64,000 nt of DNA, taken from NCBI GenBank assembly GCA_025201345.1, contig JAIXMG010000002.1:1116001-1180000 (forward strand). The letters are read 5' to 3'. The position numbers and the translations under genes are program-made. The number at the start of each line of letters is the position of its first letter. The stretch's first letter is position 1. The notes below the pieces were generated by a model. That model did no database searches and was not told where the DNA came from. It saw only the letters and a list, made by a program, of their open reading frames with translations. The stretch is from Thamnidium elegans. Taxonomy: Eukaryota > Mucoromycota > Mucoromycetes > Mucorales > Mucoraceae. Below, piece after piece: positions 1 through 12,433 of the stretch.

Positions 1-2761
1 CAAATGAAAGTTCCAAATTCAAATTTGTTATTAAATAACAATCAGTTCGAGAGAAAATATAATAGAGAAAATCAAAAAATTGTAGTTAATTGTAATTCGT
101 TTAATAAATCATTCTAGCTTTTTTTTTTTAACATTAATAGAATCTTGGGACGTAGTGTCTTGTTTCTTCGACGTAATTATCTTTAGAGAACATTAGTAAG
201 ATGGTACCTTCATTTGTGCCAATAAATTCGATCACATAATTTCTGACATAGTACGCCAATTACCTAGTAAAGGGACGAAAGAAAATAAGATTCTTTGTTT
301 GTTGATACTGGCTTCGCGAGTTTCGAAAAAATATCTTCCGTAACGGATCAGGAAGTTTAAATATAATTTACCCGCCAATAGTTGGGATCTAATTAAAGCG
401 CCCTGAGATTTTAAAATTCTAGAGATTTTTATAGAACGTATCTCCGCTGAATATTGAGAGTAAAAGCAATAAAGAGGGATAGGGAATCTTACGTCATTAC
501 ATAAAAGCACCCACCTAGTGAATTAGCAGAGGAAGTCATTTAAATAAGCTAAACTCTTTTGTTACGATAAAAGAAAGCGGAAAAATGACTTCTATTTATA
601 ATATAACCTTCTGTTTTTCGATTTCTAAACAAACAATTCTCATTGCGTATGTCTGACTTGTAATTAGAATCACAACTATTAGTAATAGACTAATTTTATG
701 GTTCACATTTGCTTAGCTGGGTGTATCTATTATTCTATAACGCATAAATCTAAAAAAAATAAAAATATATATGCTGTTTTTGGATTTATGTTACTTACGC
801 AACAAGAATTCCTAAACAATGAAGTTAATTTGAGAACAAAAAAAAAGTGGGGTTTAAGACAGTAGTTTCAAGGGTCTCCGAAACAACTCTAGTTCCCATA
901 AGTCGCGGAGAATACGGTGTACAGATATGTCTATTAAACTATATCCAAAAATCTGAAGGTTTATTATAATTTAATTATACTGAACACTTGAGTAGAATAA
1001 TCTTCAAATGTTAATTTATAAGAAAACTCCTTAAGCAGTAAATAAAACATGACATACTTTATTTTTATTTTTTTCGAAAATTTATAGCGGGTAAAAATTC
1101 ATCTTCCAACAAGGTTTTAATACGTAATTTCATTCATTGAATTGATCTATTATTTCAGTTTTTTATATACTTCCAGAGAAAAGACATGTAAATAGAAATT
1201 TTTGGGGCTATGAGGACAACAAATTTATAAAATATCCGTCAATTCGACAAATCTTTAAGCGTATGACTGATACAGAATTTAGTGTTAATGGACACATGCT
1301 ACGGCCAATTATAATAGTAACGCGGCTTCTTTGTTCAATAAATCTAGTATAATAGGGTTTTACTAGATATCAAATTACTAACGTGAACTTTGGTTCTGTG
1401 TGTTTTGTATGACAGTTACAGGAATTCTTAGATTGGTAGGGTCCGCTCTATAGATTATTTTAAGCAGAGTGTATTTCTTATCAGAATACGCATATTGTGA
1501 TACGAGTTACGAGGACCGGACGAAGCTAATTTACTTTCGATTTTTGACGATAAAATTATGCAAATTCTTAATTTTACATATCTTTTCCCATTTGCATTTT
1601 TTTTACTGGTTAAAGTACAAGAAAACATTAACATCTTACTGTTGTTTTTAAACTTTAAAAAAGTTTACACAAGATAATTTTAAATAGTCTTTCTGGGTCT
1701 ATTCGAAAAGCAACTCAATCATTTATTCTGATATAAAGCTCGTGCCAGAGCCCTATATAAATATTTAAGGTTAAATCTTGTTTCTGTAACAGCTATAATA
1801 TATAATACAGATGTTACATAACGAAGAACGAGACATGAAGCCAAGATGGCGGACACACATTTTGTCCGACTAACGTAAATGTACCACATAATGTTTGTCA
1901 CATTGGAATTACGATAAATTTTCAGCGCTACAAAGAAATATATCTTACAGGTGAGATAATTATTACGTATTAAATTGTTATAATAGCCAGGTGTCTTATT
2001 TCCACACGATCGTAACGCTCACCAAAGTTCCCTGTCTTCGTGTGCCACGAATCCATTCTTTTGACGTACAATAAGGTATTATTTACTAATTAGATTGCAT
2101 CAGTATTTATAATGCTAATTTTAACGCTTTACTAAACTGAAGCACTATAAATTCATTCGGTCCAATCCGTTTGTTTTTTGTTTTTGCCAAGTCGTTTCAA
2201 AACATACATATCTCTGTATAGAAAATAACAAGGTCTGTTCCATACGTTAGTTAGGTAACAACAAAGATATAGACCAAAAAGCTGCTATAATTTACTATAA
2301 ATCATTTTAGTCTAGATTTTTTTTCTTACATCATTAATGCTTGCCCAATTGAAAGAGATTGACAGAACAGTAACGTTACACTGCTCCCAATTAAGCGACA
2401 ATTGGACCTGTGTGAATAAATAAGTATCTATGCGCACAGCGATTCCAAGGAAAGATCATCACATATTCTCGGAGAATCATAATTTACTCCGATTTGTACG
2501 AGCAGTTTGTACCTGCATCAGGCTATTTTATTTTTGTTTCTGCTCCCAATCAGCGATACATTACTGCTTTTGGTTACTTACTTTATTCCTCGGAATTGCG
2601 ACAGTTTTTTTTTTTTTTTTTGAAGTTACATAAAAAAAAGTTTATTTTTTTTAAAGAAAGAAAGAAAAATAAATATGTAGGATAAAAAGAAGAAGATAAG
2701 ATAAATAATTAATAACGAACAAATGAAAAAAAAAAGATGTGGATGAGAAGAAGAAAATATC
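1..2761. other. Gene-free left flank
   Basis: AT-rich DNA with many short homopolymer runs. The open frames are short, have no recognisable motif and show no splice-joined continuation. A hairpin-capable stretch (CGGACA ... TGTCCG) lies near 1850-1875. I see no tRNA, no transposase and no terminal inverted repeats. It is probably intergenic or very old repeat-derived sequence. Confidence 0.5.
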
Positions 2762-5700
2762 TTATTCAGTGAGGCCTGCTTCTTTAGCCATGGAATAGAA
2801 AATTGATTCTTTATCTTGTAAAAGATTCGTTGGAGATTCAAATTCAGCAATAGAGCCCTTGTCCAATACAAGAATTCGGTCTGAATCTAAGACAGTGTTG
2901 ATTCTATGAGCAATGGTAAGAATAGTACAGTTAGCGAATTGACGACGAATGGTCTCTTGAATGATAGAGTCAGTTTCAACGTCGATGGCGGCAGTGGCTT
3001 CATCAAGTACAAGGATAGTTGTTTTACGAAGAAGGGCACGAGCCAAACAAATCAATTGACGCTGACCAACAGAAAAGTTTTCACCGCCTTCAAGAACAAC
3101 AGCGTTTAATTTACCATCCATCTTGGTGATATGTTCACTAAGATGAGAATGTTGTAAAGCTTGCCAGAGTTCAGCATCATCGTGAGTACCAAAGGGATCC
3201 AAGTTCTCTCTGACAGAACCAGCAAATAAGACAGGATCTTGAGGAATAATAGTAAGACGAGAACGAAGATCGAATAAACGAAGACTAGATATATCAACAC
3301 CATCAATAAAGATAGAACCCTTGGCAGCTTCAACAATACGGAATAAACTCAAACTCAAGGAACTCTTACCAGCACCGGTGCGACCAATGATGCCGATCTT
3401 TTCTCTGGGAGCAACAGTGAATGACAAATCACGTAAAGCGAGATCCAATCCAGGACGGTAACGAGTAGCATAGTCACGGAATTCGATCAAACCCTTTTCA
3501 GGCCACATGGGACTAACGCCACGAACGGCGTTATACTTTTCAGTAGGTAAATCGATATATTCCTTGATACGTTCAACAGAGACAACGTTAGTCTCGATTT
3601 CACAGTACGAACGGATAACCCAGTTCAAAGCTTGGGTGACATTCAAAGCATAAGAAACTGAAAGACCAACTAAACCAGCATCAATACGGGAAGAACCATA
3701 AACAACACCGAGAACGGCAAATAATGCAGCGGCCAAGATAATAATTGAACCCAAAAATTCAAGACGGACGGCGAGCCAACGATTACATGAAATGGAGGGG
3801 AAATAAGCTCTTTGGTTATCATCTAATTTACCTTCATTTTCAAACATGAATCTGTTTTGTTGTTCGTAAGCACGGATAGTAGAGACACCAGAAATAGTTT
3901 CTTGGAAATGAGAGTAAATGGGACTTTTACCGATGGAATCCAAACGTTTCAATTCACGAGAAGTAGCAAGATAATAACGTTGAACATAAACATAAATAAA
4001 ACCAAGAGGGATAACTAAAATAATGAAAAGAGGAGTAGAGAATGCAATAATGACAATGGTAGAGATGACAGAGAAAAGAACACGGAAATAACCGTTGAAG
4101 GTTCTAGGTAAAACTTCATCAACTGTATGTTGATCCTTACTGAAACGATTCAAAATTCTACCTAAAGGTGTAGTATCGAAAAAGGACATGGGAGAGCGTA
4201 CAATAGTTTCCAACATTTGAGAATGTAAAACACGAGCGGAACGAATAGCACAGTAAACCCAAAGAACAAGAGTTTGAACCATAGCAAATAAAGTAGAAGC
4301 CCAACCGATAAGAGCATAAATACCAAGATAGAACCAAATATTGTCGTTAGAGCCTTGGCTTTGGTTTTGAGAAGACCAATATTTCAACCACAAGTTAGTA
4401 CCGACAGAGGCCAATTGGGCGAGGACTATTAATGTAAGTACGGCAATAACACCGTAGGTAGAACAAGATTTTGCATACTGCTTATATACATCCCAAGTAA
4501 CACTACCCTTGGCGCTTTCTTCAACAGTAATTAAACGTTCAGTCTCACCATTCTTGGCCTTTCCGTATTTATGAAGAGAGACGAGAGAAGCACGACGTAA
4601 AGTTCTAGCGCTCATAGCAGAGACATCACTATTCATACGTTGACGACGGTAACGTAAGGTAGCATCCTCTTCTCGGGGAATTAATTCAATAGAAGCAGTG
4701 TCGGACTGAGGGATCTCATCTTCAGAAATTTCAATAGTTCCTTCAAAGGAAACTTCATCTTCGGAGGCAGGCTTATTGGTAGTTTGATTACCAAAATCGT
4801 TAATAAGAGCATAAAGTTCAGACTTTTGACTCATCAAATCAGCATAAGTACCATTCAAAGCAACTTGACCATCACGTAACATAACAACATGGTCAATACG
4901 AGGTAAATAAGAGATACCATGAGTAACAAGAACACGAGCCTTATTTTTCAAGATACCTTCAGGTCCAATGACATGGTCAAAGATATGACGACCGACATGA
5001 GCATCAACAGCACTGAGAGGATCATCTAACAAGTAGATATCAGCACGAGCATAAATAGCTCTGGCAAGAGAGACACGAGCCTTTTGGCCACCAGACAAGT
5101 TAATACCACGTTCACCAATTTCAGTTTGATCACCACCATTTAAAATAGCAATATCACTCTTTAATGAACAAGCTTCCAAGACACGGTCATAGAAATGAGG
5201 ATCCCAACGATGACCAAAGACAATGTTATCACGCAAAGAAGCATTCATAACCCAAGGTTGTTGAGGGACATAAGCAGCCGAACCACGCAAGATAACATCA
5301 CCTTGTAACTTACAGGTATCACCAAGTAAAGCACTGATCAAAGAAGATTTACCAGAACCAACACGACCAACGACAGCTGTTACTTCACCCTTACGAACCT
5401 TAAGGTTAATGTTTCTTAAGACGGGAGTAGGATCTTCCATGGACCACTTGAATTCAGCATTGTTGATTTCAACAAGAGGAGTTTCATCAGTGTAAGAGGG
5501 ATCATTACGATAATCAGAACGGGTGACAGCATTACGATCAATTTCTTGAGAGGAAAGATAGCTTTCAATACGGTAAAGAGAAACAGAAGCTTCGATGGTA
5601 GAAGTGATAACGTTAGGGAAGACGGTGAGAGGGAATTGTAAGAGACCAAAGAGAGCAATAGCAACGAAAGCAACATCGCTAGTCAAAGGACTATCCGAGA

Positions 5701-7934
5701 TAAAAACGTAAACAGCAAAAGTAGAAAGAGAGACCAAGAAAGGAATCGAAGTCCAAGTAAAGTTTTGAACAGCAGAAAGAACACCAATCTTTTTCAATGT
5801 AGCTAATTCCAAATCGTTACGAATAAAACTAATCTTTTCCAAGAAGGGAGATTCCCAAGCGTATAATTTAATAACACGAATACCGTTTAAGATTTCGTTC
5901 ATCAACTTGACTCTTGCATCCTTGTTACCCATTTGAGTCTTTTGGTATGTACGCATTTTACGAGCGATATAAGTGTTTAAAGGAATGGCAAGGATAAGGA
6001 TACCTACACCAGCACCAATACTAGGACCCATTGTGTTGTACAAGAAGAACAATGCAATAACAATTTGGAAAGGACCACTCCATACTATATGAGGTTGAAA
6101 AATCTTAGTTGAAATTCGGTCTATTTGTTATGAGTTTACTTACCAATATGGAAATAAGTACATAAATCCATTAATCTTTGAGCATCAACACTCATGTGAT
6201 TTACGATCTATCACAAAATTTTGTTAATAAAGAAATCAGATGTTTAAAATAATAAACAAACAAAATTACCTCTCCCACAGTAGACTTTTGACGACTAGCA
6301 TTACTCAAGACTAAAGTCTTTTGATAAATGGAAGTAACAAGAGCAGCACGAAGACGCATACCGGTCATAAAACAACGTTGGAAGTATTGATGAAGGAACA
6401 TAGTTTGACAGATGGCTGTAAGGAACATTCCAATAGCGATCATAATACCTCGGTAAGCGGGCTGAGGTTCATCCGAATTGTAACTAGTAACCCATTTCAT
6501 CAATTGTTTGAGAAGTAAAGGTTGAGTGAATTGTAAGACATCTTGGAGCGCTTTGAAAAGCTACAAAATAGAAAAAATTAATTTTCGATTTATATTTATA
6601 AAAAAAAACTTACAGCAGCCAAGAAAAATGGACCACCCAAAGTCTTTACAAGAGCACGTAAAAGAGAAGGCCTGATATAATACAATAAGTAACCTAGACT
6701 ATAAGCAATAATAAAATTTCCCTTACTTTTCTTTATTCATCTCTTGCTGCCAGTTATGTTGGAACTTTGCACCTACAATTGCTGACTGATCGTCTGATTT
6801 GAGGTTCCTAGAATATTCCAATTTTAGATTTTTTTTTTCTATTCCGCAACTGATTATTAATTCGCTTTTTTTTTACCATAAATCATCCATAACCAAAGGT
6901 TTTTGGTAACCCAATCTCATCAAAGGTGTCATCCAGCTAAATGTCAATCTACCAAAAATGTTTGTTTTCTCTTCAGGTGAATCAAGCTAAAAAAAGAAAA
7001 TGGTTATTAGTAAAATAGTCACAATATAAAACCTTCTCACTATTACTTACTTCATCTTCATCGAGCATAATATATTGGGTCTTGGGTCTATCTTTATTTT
7101 CCAAGCCAAAAATAACAAAAGACAGTGCGTAACTTAAAGCAAATAATGCGAATTGGATAGCACTTGTCTCATACTCGTGATTCATGATACGAGTACGCAA
7201 TTTGACGCCATCAACTATCAATACAAAAAGCCAGAAAAATAATAAAACGGCGGACGAAACACGGTTGCGTGTATATTCGAGATGATGCAATCCAATTACA
7301 AAGATCTACAAACAACAAATAAATGCGTGTTTGAAACAATGCTTTAAAAAAAAAGAACTTACTGTAACTAAAATTGTAATACCCTGAGATAAGATTTGAG
7401 CATTACCAATCCATTCGGCTCCAGCATCCAAAATAGAAAAAACAAAAATTGAGATTGAAGTAAGCAAGAGTAATAATAAGGTTGACTAAAAAAAAGTATA
7501 CTATCAGCTTTCAATGATTCTTCCAGGGAATAGTAATTAATAATTTCCACTTACCATCTTGGCAAAGTAAAGCCAGTTTCTAGTCATGTCTGCTGATAAA
7601 TATTCTCTCTTTGACAAGATCCAAATTCTAACCATACCGGCGACTAGAATAAATAAATATGGTACTGCGGTAATTACACTGATAAAGGTCTATTTAGATA
7701 TACAATCATTATGCTAAAAAAAAGGCTTTACTTACGTGTCTTCGAAGCAAGGTGTAAAATCTGGAATTCTGTATTCTGAATAAGGACCCTAATACATAAT
7801 AAAGGTAAATAGCCTTTCTTGCTTTTAAATAAAAATAATCAACTTACAAAGCCTTCTAGATTTTTACACATACCTGCCCAAGGTTGATCCCTTAAGTCAG
7901 GTTGGTAGTTTACTACCCACTGGTTTGTTTCCAT
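2762..7934 (-). CDS. ABCC/MRP-type full ABC transporter (Ycf1/Bpt1-like)
   Basis: Multidrug-resistance-associated ABC exporter; family members pump glutathione or metal conjugates into the vacuole or out of the cell. Eleven exons on the minus strand: 7848-7934, 7736-7788, 7555-7689, 7363-7485, 7051-7305, 6877-6986, 6727-6807, 6614-6671, 6270-6560, 6144-6207 and 2762-6084, about 1525 aa, close to Ycf1 length. The first exons encode the extra N-terminal TMD0 typical of long ABCC proteins, then two TMD-NBD halves. NBD1 has Walker A GRVGSGKSS, signature LSGGQKARV and Walker B YLLDDPLSAVDAHVG. NBD2 has GRTGAGKSS, FSVGQRQL and LVLDEATAAID. The asymmetric signature (LSGGQ versus FSVGQ) fits ABCC. 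A Ser/Glu-rich linker lies between the halves. One early junction (7690-7735) does not keep frame with GT-AG splicing (see findings). The start is shared-promoter distance (267 bp) from the next gene, which runs divergently. Confidence 0.93.
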
Positions 7935-8201
7935 AGTAACAAGTTAGAGGATAGAAAAATAGAAAGTGAGGGAAAATAATTTGCAGTAGGAAAAAATAAA
8001 AACAAAAAGATCTTTTTTTTTTTTTTTACGTCTTATAAACTGTTTAAAAAAAAAGTATTATTAATGATAACCGTCACGAAAAAAGCTTCGGAAAAAAATA
8101 TTTTCCAAATAAGTAGAGAAATACGTAAACTACTTTATAAAGAGTTTTTTTGGAGGGGGCCTTTAAAAAACATTCTTTTTTTATATACATATCTCTATAA
8201 T
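7935..8201. promoter_or_regulatory. Divergent intergenic promoter region
   Basis: A 267-bp gap between two divergent start codons, the ABC transporter (-) and the CCDC124-like gene (+). It must hold both core promoters and 5' leaders. It contains T and A runs, including a T15 run near 8012-8027, but I cannot assign a TATA box or activator site. Confidence 0.4.
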
Positions 8202-9105
8202 ATGGCCAAGAAGGGTGGTAACGATAAAAAAGACGCTGGTAACGCCAAAAAGGCTGCCGTTAAAGCTGAAAAGGATAATAAGAAGGCTGCTGCTATCGAA
8301 GCTGACGAATCCGATAAGTGGGCTCAAGGTGCTAAGGGTAAAAACAATAAGAAGGAAGACGCTGAAGCCAAGAAGGTAAGGAGACAAGTACCAAGCGAGT
8401 ATATTTTTTATATATTCTTATCTTTATATATATATATAATAGGCTGCTGCTGCTGCCAAGAAGGCCGAAGCTGCTAAACTTTTAGTAAGTTTACTTTGAA
8501 TGAGTCTGATACCAATATAACTAACCATACTTTTTTATTATTTAGGCCGAGGAAGAGAAGGAATTCAAGTCAAAACCAACATTGAAGGGTGTCGATGTAA
8601 GTTGATACAAGTGACGATGAATAAATTATATACTAACGCGAAGATATAGAAAAAAGCCGCACAAAAGTCTGCTAAACATGAGGCTGCAGGTCAAGCCAAG
8701 CGTGTCATTCCTGAATTCTCTGCTACTGGTATTGACGATGCCCTTGATCTTTTGTCCATTGACCAAACTTCAAAGGCAAAGGATGTCGAAAAGCATCCTG
8801 AGCGTCGTTTCAAGGGTGCTTTAGCTGCCTTTGAAGAGCGTGAAATGCCCAACTTTAAACGTGATTATCCTGGTTTACGTTTAAGTCAGTTGAAGGATTT
8901 GATGTATAAAGCTTTCCAAAAGTCTCCCGATAATCCTTTCAACCAAGCCAACATTGTTCAATATAACGCAACCAAGGATGAGACTGAAGAATTGAAGTGT
9001 AAGTTTCATTTGACGATATATATGGTTTTACTAATACATTATTATTATTATTATTATATAGCAAACAAGAAGAAGCAAATCGAGGAACGTCTTCGTACTA
9101 ACTAA
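8202..9105 (+). CDS. CCDC124/Lso2-like ribosome-associated protein
   Basis: Homologue of human CCDC124 and yeast Lso2, which bind idle 80S ribosomes and help recovery from hibernation. Five exons: 8202-8375, 8443-8484, 8546-8596, 8650-8998 and 9062-9105, about 219 aa, all GT-AG and in frame. The N-terminal half is a Lys/Ala/Glu-rich helix, as in the family. The C-terminal half carries the conserved block HPERRFKGALAAFEE, then LRLSQLKDL and SPDNPFNQ, which closely matches my memory of CCDC124. The ATG at 8202 is chosen because the Lys-rich helix starts directly after it; upstream in-frame sequence is low complexity. The stop is 78 bp from the stop of the convergent glycosyltransferase gene. 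Confidence 0.92.
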
Positions 9106-9183
9106 ATAACTACTTAATATATTCAAATAAATAAATAATAAATTTATTTATGTACGAAAAAAAGTATTCTAGAATAAAGGAGT

Positions 9184-10592
9184 TTATTGAACACGAGAAA
9201 CAACTTCTCTAAAACCTTTAATTTTGGCGCACTCGTGCTTTAAATTAGAAGCAGCAGGTGTATCCCATAAGCCAGCAGAAATCATAAGACGCGAATAACG
9301 AAGACATACCTCTTCTCTAAAATAATCATATAATTTCTTGTTGTATTTACGCTAAAAAAAAAATTAGCAATTATTTACTTTCCGAACTACCCATGATGTA
9401 AGTTACCTCTTTTGCTCTAGTATCTTCGAGATAATGATGAGTTTGATGAATCAAAAAATCGTTAGGAAGCACCCAATAATCAATACCAGCCAAGTAAATT
9501 TCGTAAAGACAAGCAGCCTTATTTGCGCCATATCCAATAAAACGTTCATCACACCAAGGAGTACCTTCCTTTTTATAAATGACGTAAGGTTCGTATGAAT
9601 AGTTATAATCTGTTACTTTATAATGGTCTTTGGATTGATACCATTTCTTGTAGTTTGTTGAACCATGACCACGAGTCCAACTTAAATGAAACATGTCAAT
9701 CTTTTCATCCAAAACAATATTAATTAATGCATCTTTATCCTTTGGGAAAACGTTCCAATCTTCACCATCTTCTTCAATAATATATTCAAATGCAGGTACA
9801 ACCACAGCTCCTTTACCACTACGAAGTATATCCATCAACTCTACGTTCTTTCTTAAAGATTCTCTAAAATCAGTACAGAGATAGAAATCGACATCGAGCA
9901 TCATTAAAAAATCGGATCGTACAAAGAATTTGGCTACGTTACGCCACATATTGAATTGTCTATCAAATTTATCTACAACAAGGTGAATATCTACGTAGCG
10001 TCCCATATCTGGATTATCATTGTACATGGCATGTAAATCTGTCAAAATGCCGTCCTTTGTATGATCATCATTGACATGAATAGCAACTGAAATAGGCCCC
10101 TTGTACTTTGACGCTAATCTACTTAAAACAGGAAATCGATTGTGTGTAACTAATGTGGCAATAGTAATATCTTCTTGATCAAAATTTTCGGATGCTCTAA
10201 AGTAATAAGGAATTACTTTGGAAGGTCCCATAGCGTCCGAGAATACTTTACTTAAAACAAGATCTTCCGGGATTGAATGATTTTGTCCACCTAATTTTCT
10301 TTTTTTTTTTAATAGAAGTATATAATGTATATATTATCATTATTTTACCTTCTGCATTTATCCAAGTTACTGTTTGTCCAGTTAAATACTTTTGTTGAAG
10401 TTGAGGTACACTTACAAGTTCAGATCTCGGTGATGGGGATTGAGAATTTTTAAGTGATGATGAAGTTACTGAAGAAGTCTGGAACCAGCCGAAACCAAGT
10501 AAATGAATTGTGGCATAGAATAAAGATCCCGCCAAATAAATACTGAACAGTACTTTTAGTATTTTCGAAACCGTTAACGATTCCTTCATCAT
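9184..10592 (-). CDS. LARGE-like glycosyltransferase, family 49 type
   Basis: Type II membrane glycosyltransferase, probably Golgi, resembling the GT49 domain of LARGE-type enzymes. Three exons: 10349-10592, 9407-10290 and 9184-9351, 431 aa. The ATG gives a short cytosolic tail (MMKESLTVSKILK) followed by one hydrophobic anchor at about residues 14-33 and a Ser/Pro-rich stem. The catalytic domain shows a DxD-type motif in LMMLDVDFYLCTDF, typical of metal-dependent transferases. The C-terminal signature ERFIGYGANKAACLYE with LPNDFLIHQTHH matches GT49 proteins. The short 3' exon ends FREVVSRVQ. The sugar donor and acceptor cannot be told from sequence. Confidence 0.88.
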
Positions 10593-11435
10593 GTTCAAAG
10601 ACGGGAAAAGCTAACAAATAAATAAAAATAATAAAGTAAAAAAATAAATATAAATAACTAATTAATTATCTTTCAAGGAGGATCGGTAACACATTATTCG
10701 GTCTACCAATTTTCCGGATCCCAATTCAATTAAAATAGTTGCTAAGAAGCTTTATTGGTATATTTGCAACTACTTGATTACCTTGGTAACTCGACAGCTG
10801 ACGGATAAACAAATGATGGTATTGTGCATACACAACTTTAAAGTTAACTACTTATCAGCTCAAAATTTTGTAATATTTTCTATTCAACTCAGGTCATACC
10901 ATGGCAGTTATTTACCGGTATCTTCATCTGAGATCACGTTAAATGACAAAAAATATGATTAATAAAGGTGCGTCATGATTTTTTTTTAAAAAAAAAAGTT
11001 ACTTGACTTACTAGGTGACAATAAGGAATATAGTACTGTTATATGAACCACATATAGACATTACAATGTCTTTTGAGGCATGGATCGCAGCGAATCTACA
11101 CTATAATATTATTCTACCGTGCAAACAAATGTTTAAAGTAGTTGGCCAAGTCGTACAGAAATAATATATCAATGTATACAAATGATTATTTATCTTTAAT
11201 ATGCATATGTTATGAGCAGAAGGCATTTTTGGGCAAGTAAACCATCCGTATTTACATAGTAAACCATCTGTGCTTACATATACGAAACGCCGGCATCAGT
11301 AACAACCCCATTAAAAAAAACCCCTTTCTCGAGGGAAAAAATATGCAGAAAAGGGGAAAAGATTACACAGCAGTAATAATGATAAAAAGAAACCATCAAG
11401 CAGTTGAACGGAAAGATCTACAATCTGACTATTTC
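10593..11435. other. Intergenic, no gene seen
   Basis: About 840 bp upstream of the glycosyltransferase gene, AT-rich. It includes a T9/A10 palindrome near 10980. A 62-codon open frame at 10774-10962 has no recognisable motif and is not called. Confidence 0.4.
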
Positions 11436-11560
11436 TATATTTACTTTTTTTAAAAAAATAGATAATTCTAATAATAAACTTTACAGCATTTTATTTTTCT
11501 TTTTCTGACTCCAGAATTTCTTCAAACCTGCGTATGGCATATAACGTACAAATCTTATAG
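11436..11560 (-). pseudogene. Decayed last exon, paralogue of the gene at 15.9-16.8 kb
   Basis: This stretch and its 3' flank align by eye with 15820-15965. Both contain the run ctatttctatattta, then a T/A run, then gacaattctaataata-like sequence, then a short coding end. Here the minus strand reads a relic such as RRFEEILESEKEK, where the other copy reads KRKYEKVLEPVEEQ. No upstream exons are recognisable, so only the 3' end of a duplicate survives. Confidence 0.6.
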
Positions 11561-11756
11561 GGATATAAAAAAAATTCCTTATATCCATTATTAGTATACA
11601 GTAAGCGCAACGGCAATGGGCGGGTTTTTAAATAAAAGAGAGGCCTCTGAAAAGTCTCAATGGGCGGTGAAATATGTGACTTTATCAATATGACTTGGTT
11701 CGGGTAAGTTATACTGTATTTTCACTACCGTTTTTGGGAAAGTATGGCTGGTATTT

Positions 11757-12223
11757 TTAAGAAGCTTTGCTTCCAAATTGTCCTGATCCAGCTGAAAATG
11801 AAAATGCGTTTTCTGGTTGACTTTTACTAGGTGTAAAGGAGAAACTGCTAGTATTAAATGCAGGTGTATTTGACGCTGTCTGACCAAAAGAAGTATTAGC
11901 TGTTCCAAACATTGGTTCTTGACTGGAAGTATCAGGTTGACTTCCTCCTCCATACAAGCTATTAGAAGGTTTAGGTTGTAGAAAACCTTCAAATGAACTA
12001 CTAGGTGCAGCAGGCTGACTAAATCCTGCAAAAGAACTATTAGAAACATTAGTTTGACCAAACGCTTCAAATTGTTTACTAGAAGCAGCAGGTTGACCAA
12101 ATTGATAACTAGAAGGAGCAGGTTGACTAGAAGCAGCAGGTTGAACAAATTGTTTACCAAAAGCAGCAGGTTGAATAGAAGCTGTAGGTTGACTAAATGG
12201 ATTATTGTTGAATCCGGATGAAA
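11757..12223 (-). pseudogene. FG-nucleoporin-like C-terminal fragment
   Basis: One open frame of about 155 codons, rich in Gln, Ser, Pro and Phe-Gly. It repeats units such as FSQPTAS, FGKQFVQPAAS, YQFGQPAAS, FEAFGQTN and FAGFSQPAAP, and ends AGSGQFGSKAS. Such spaced FG/SQPA repeats are typical of FG nucleoporins (Nup42/Amo1-like or similar). The frame opens at a good acceptor (CCTAG at 12224), so it looks like a terminal exon. I find no upstream exon before the tandem array at 12.4-13.3 kb and no domain beyond the repeats. It is either a 3' exon whose upstream exons I could not find or the truncated tail of a gene disrupted by the array. Confidence 0.6.
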
Positions 12224-12433
12224 CTAGGTCGTTTTAGTAAAACATTTAGCTAAAGATGTACTATTGTAATGATTAGGTCAGTGTGCATCTTTTAAGAGTT
12301 ACGTATGTTTCCCGTTAATGCTCTAAAGGTACGTCTGTGCTGATTTATAAAAGGTAGTCATAACTGATTTTCAGAAGAGGGCTTAATGTCTTGTGTACCC
12401 GTAGTGGCCTAAAATTGTAAACTCTGAAGAAAA

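Noticed and set aside
11657..12160. 167-codon Leu/Val-rich minus-strand frame
   Set aside because: It is the out-of-frame shadow of the FG-repeat frame, whose repeats read sensibly only in the other frame.
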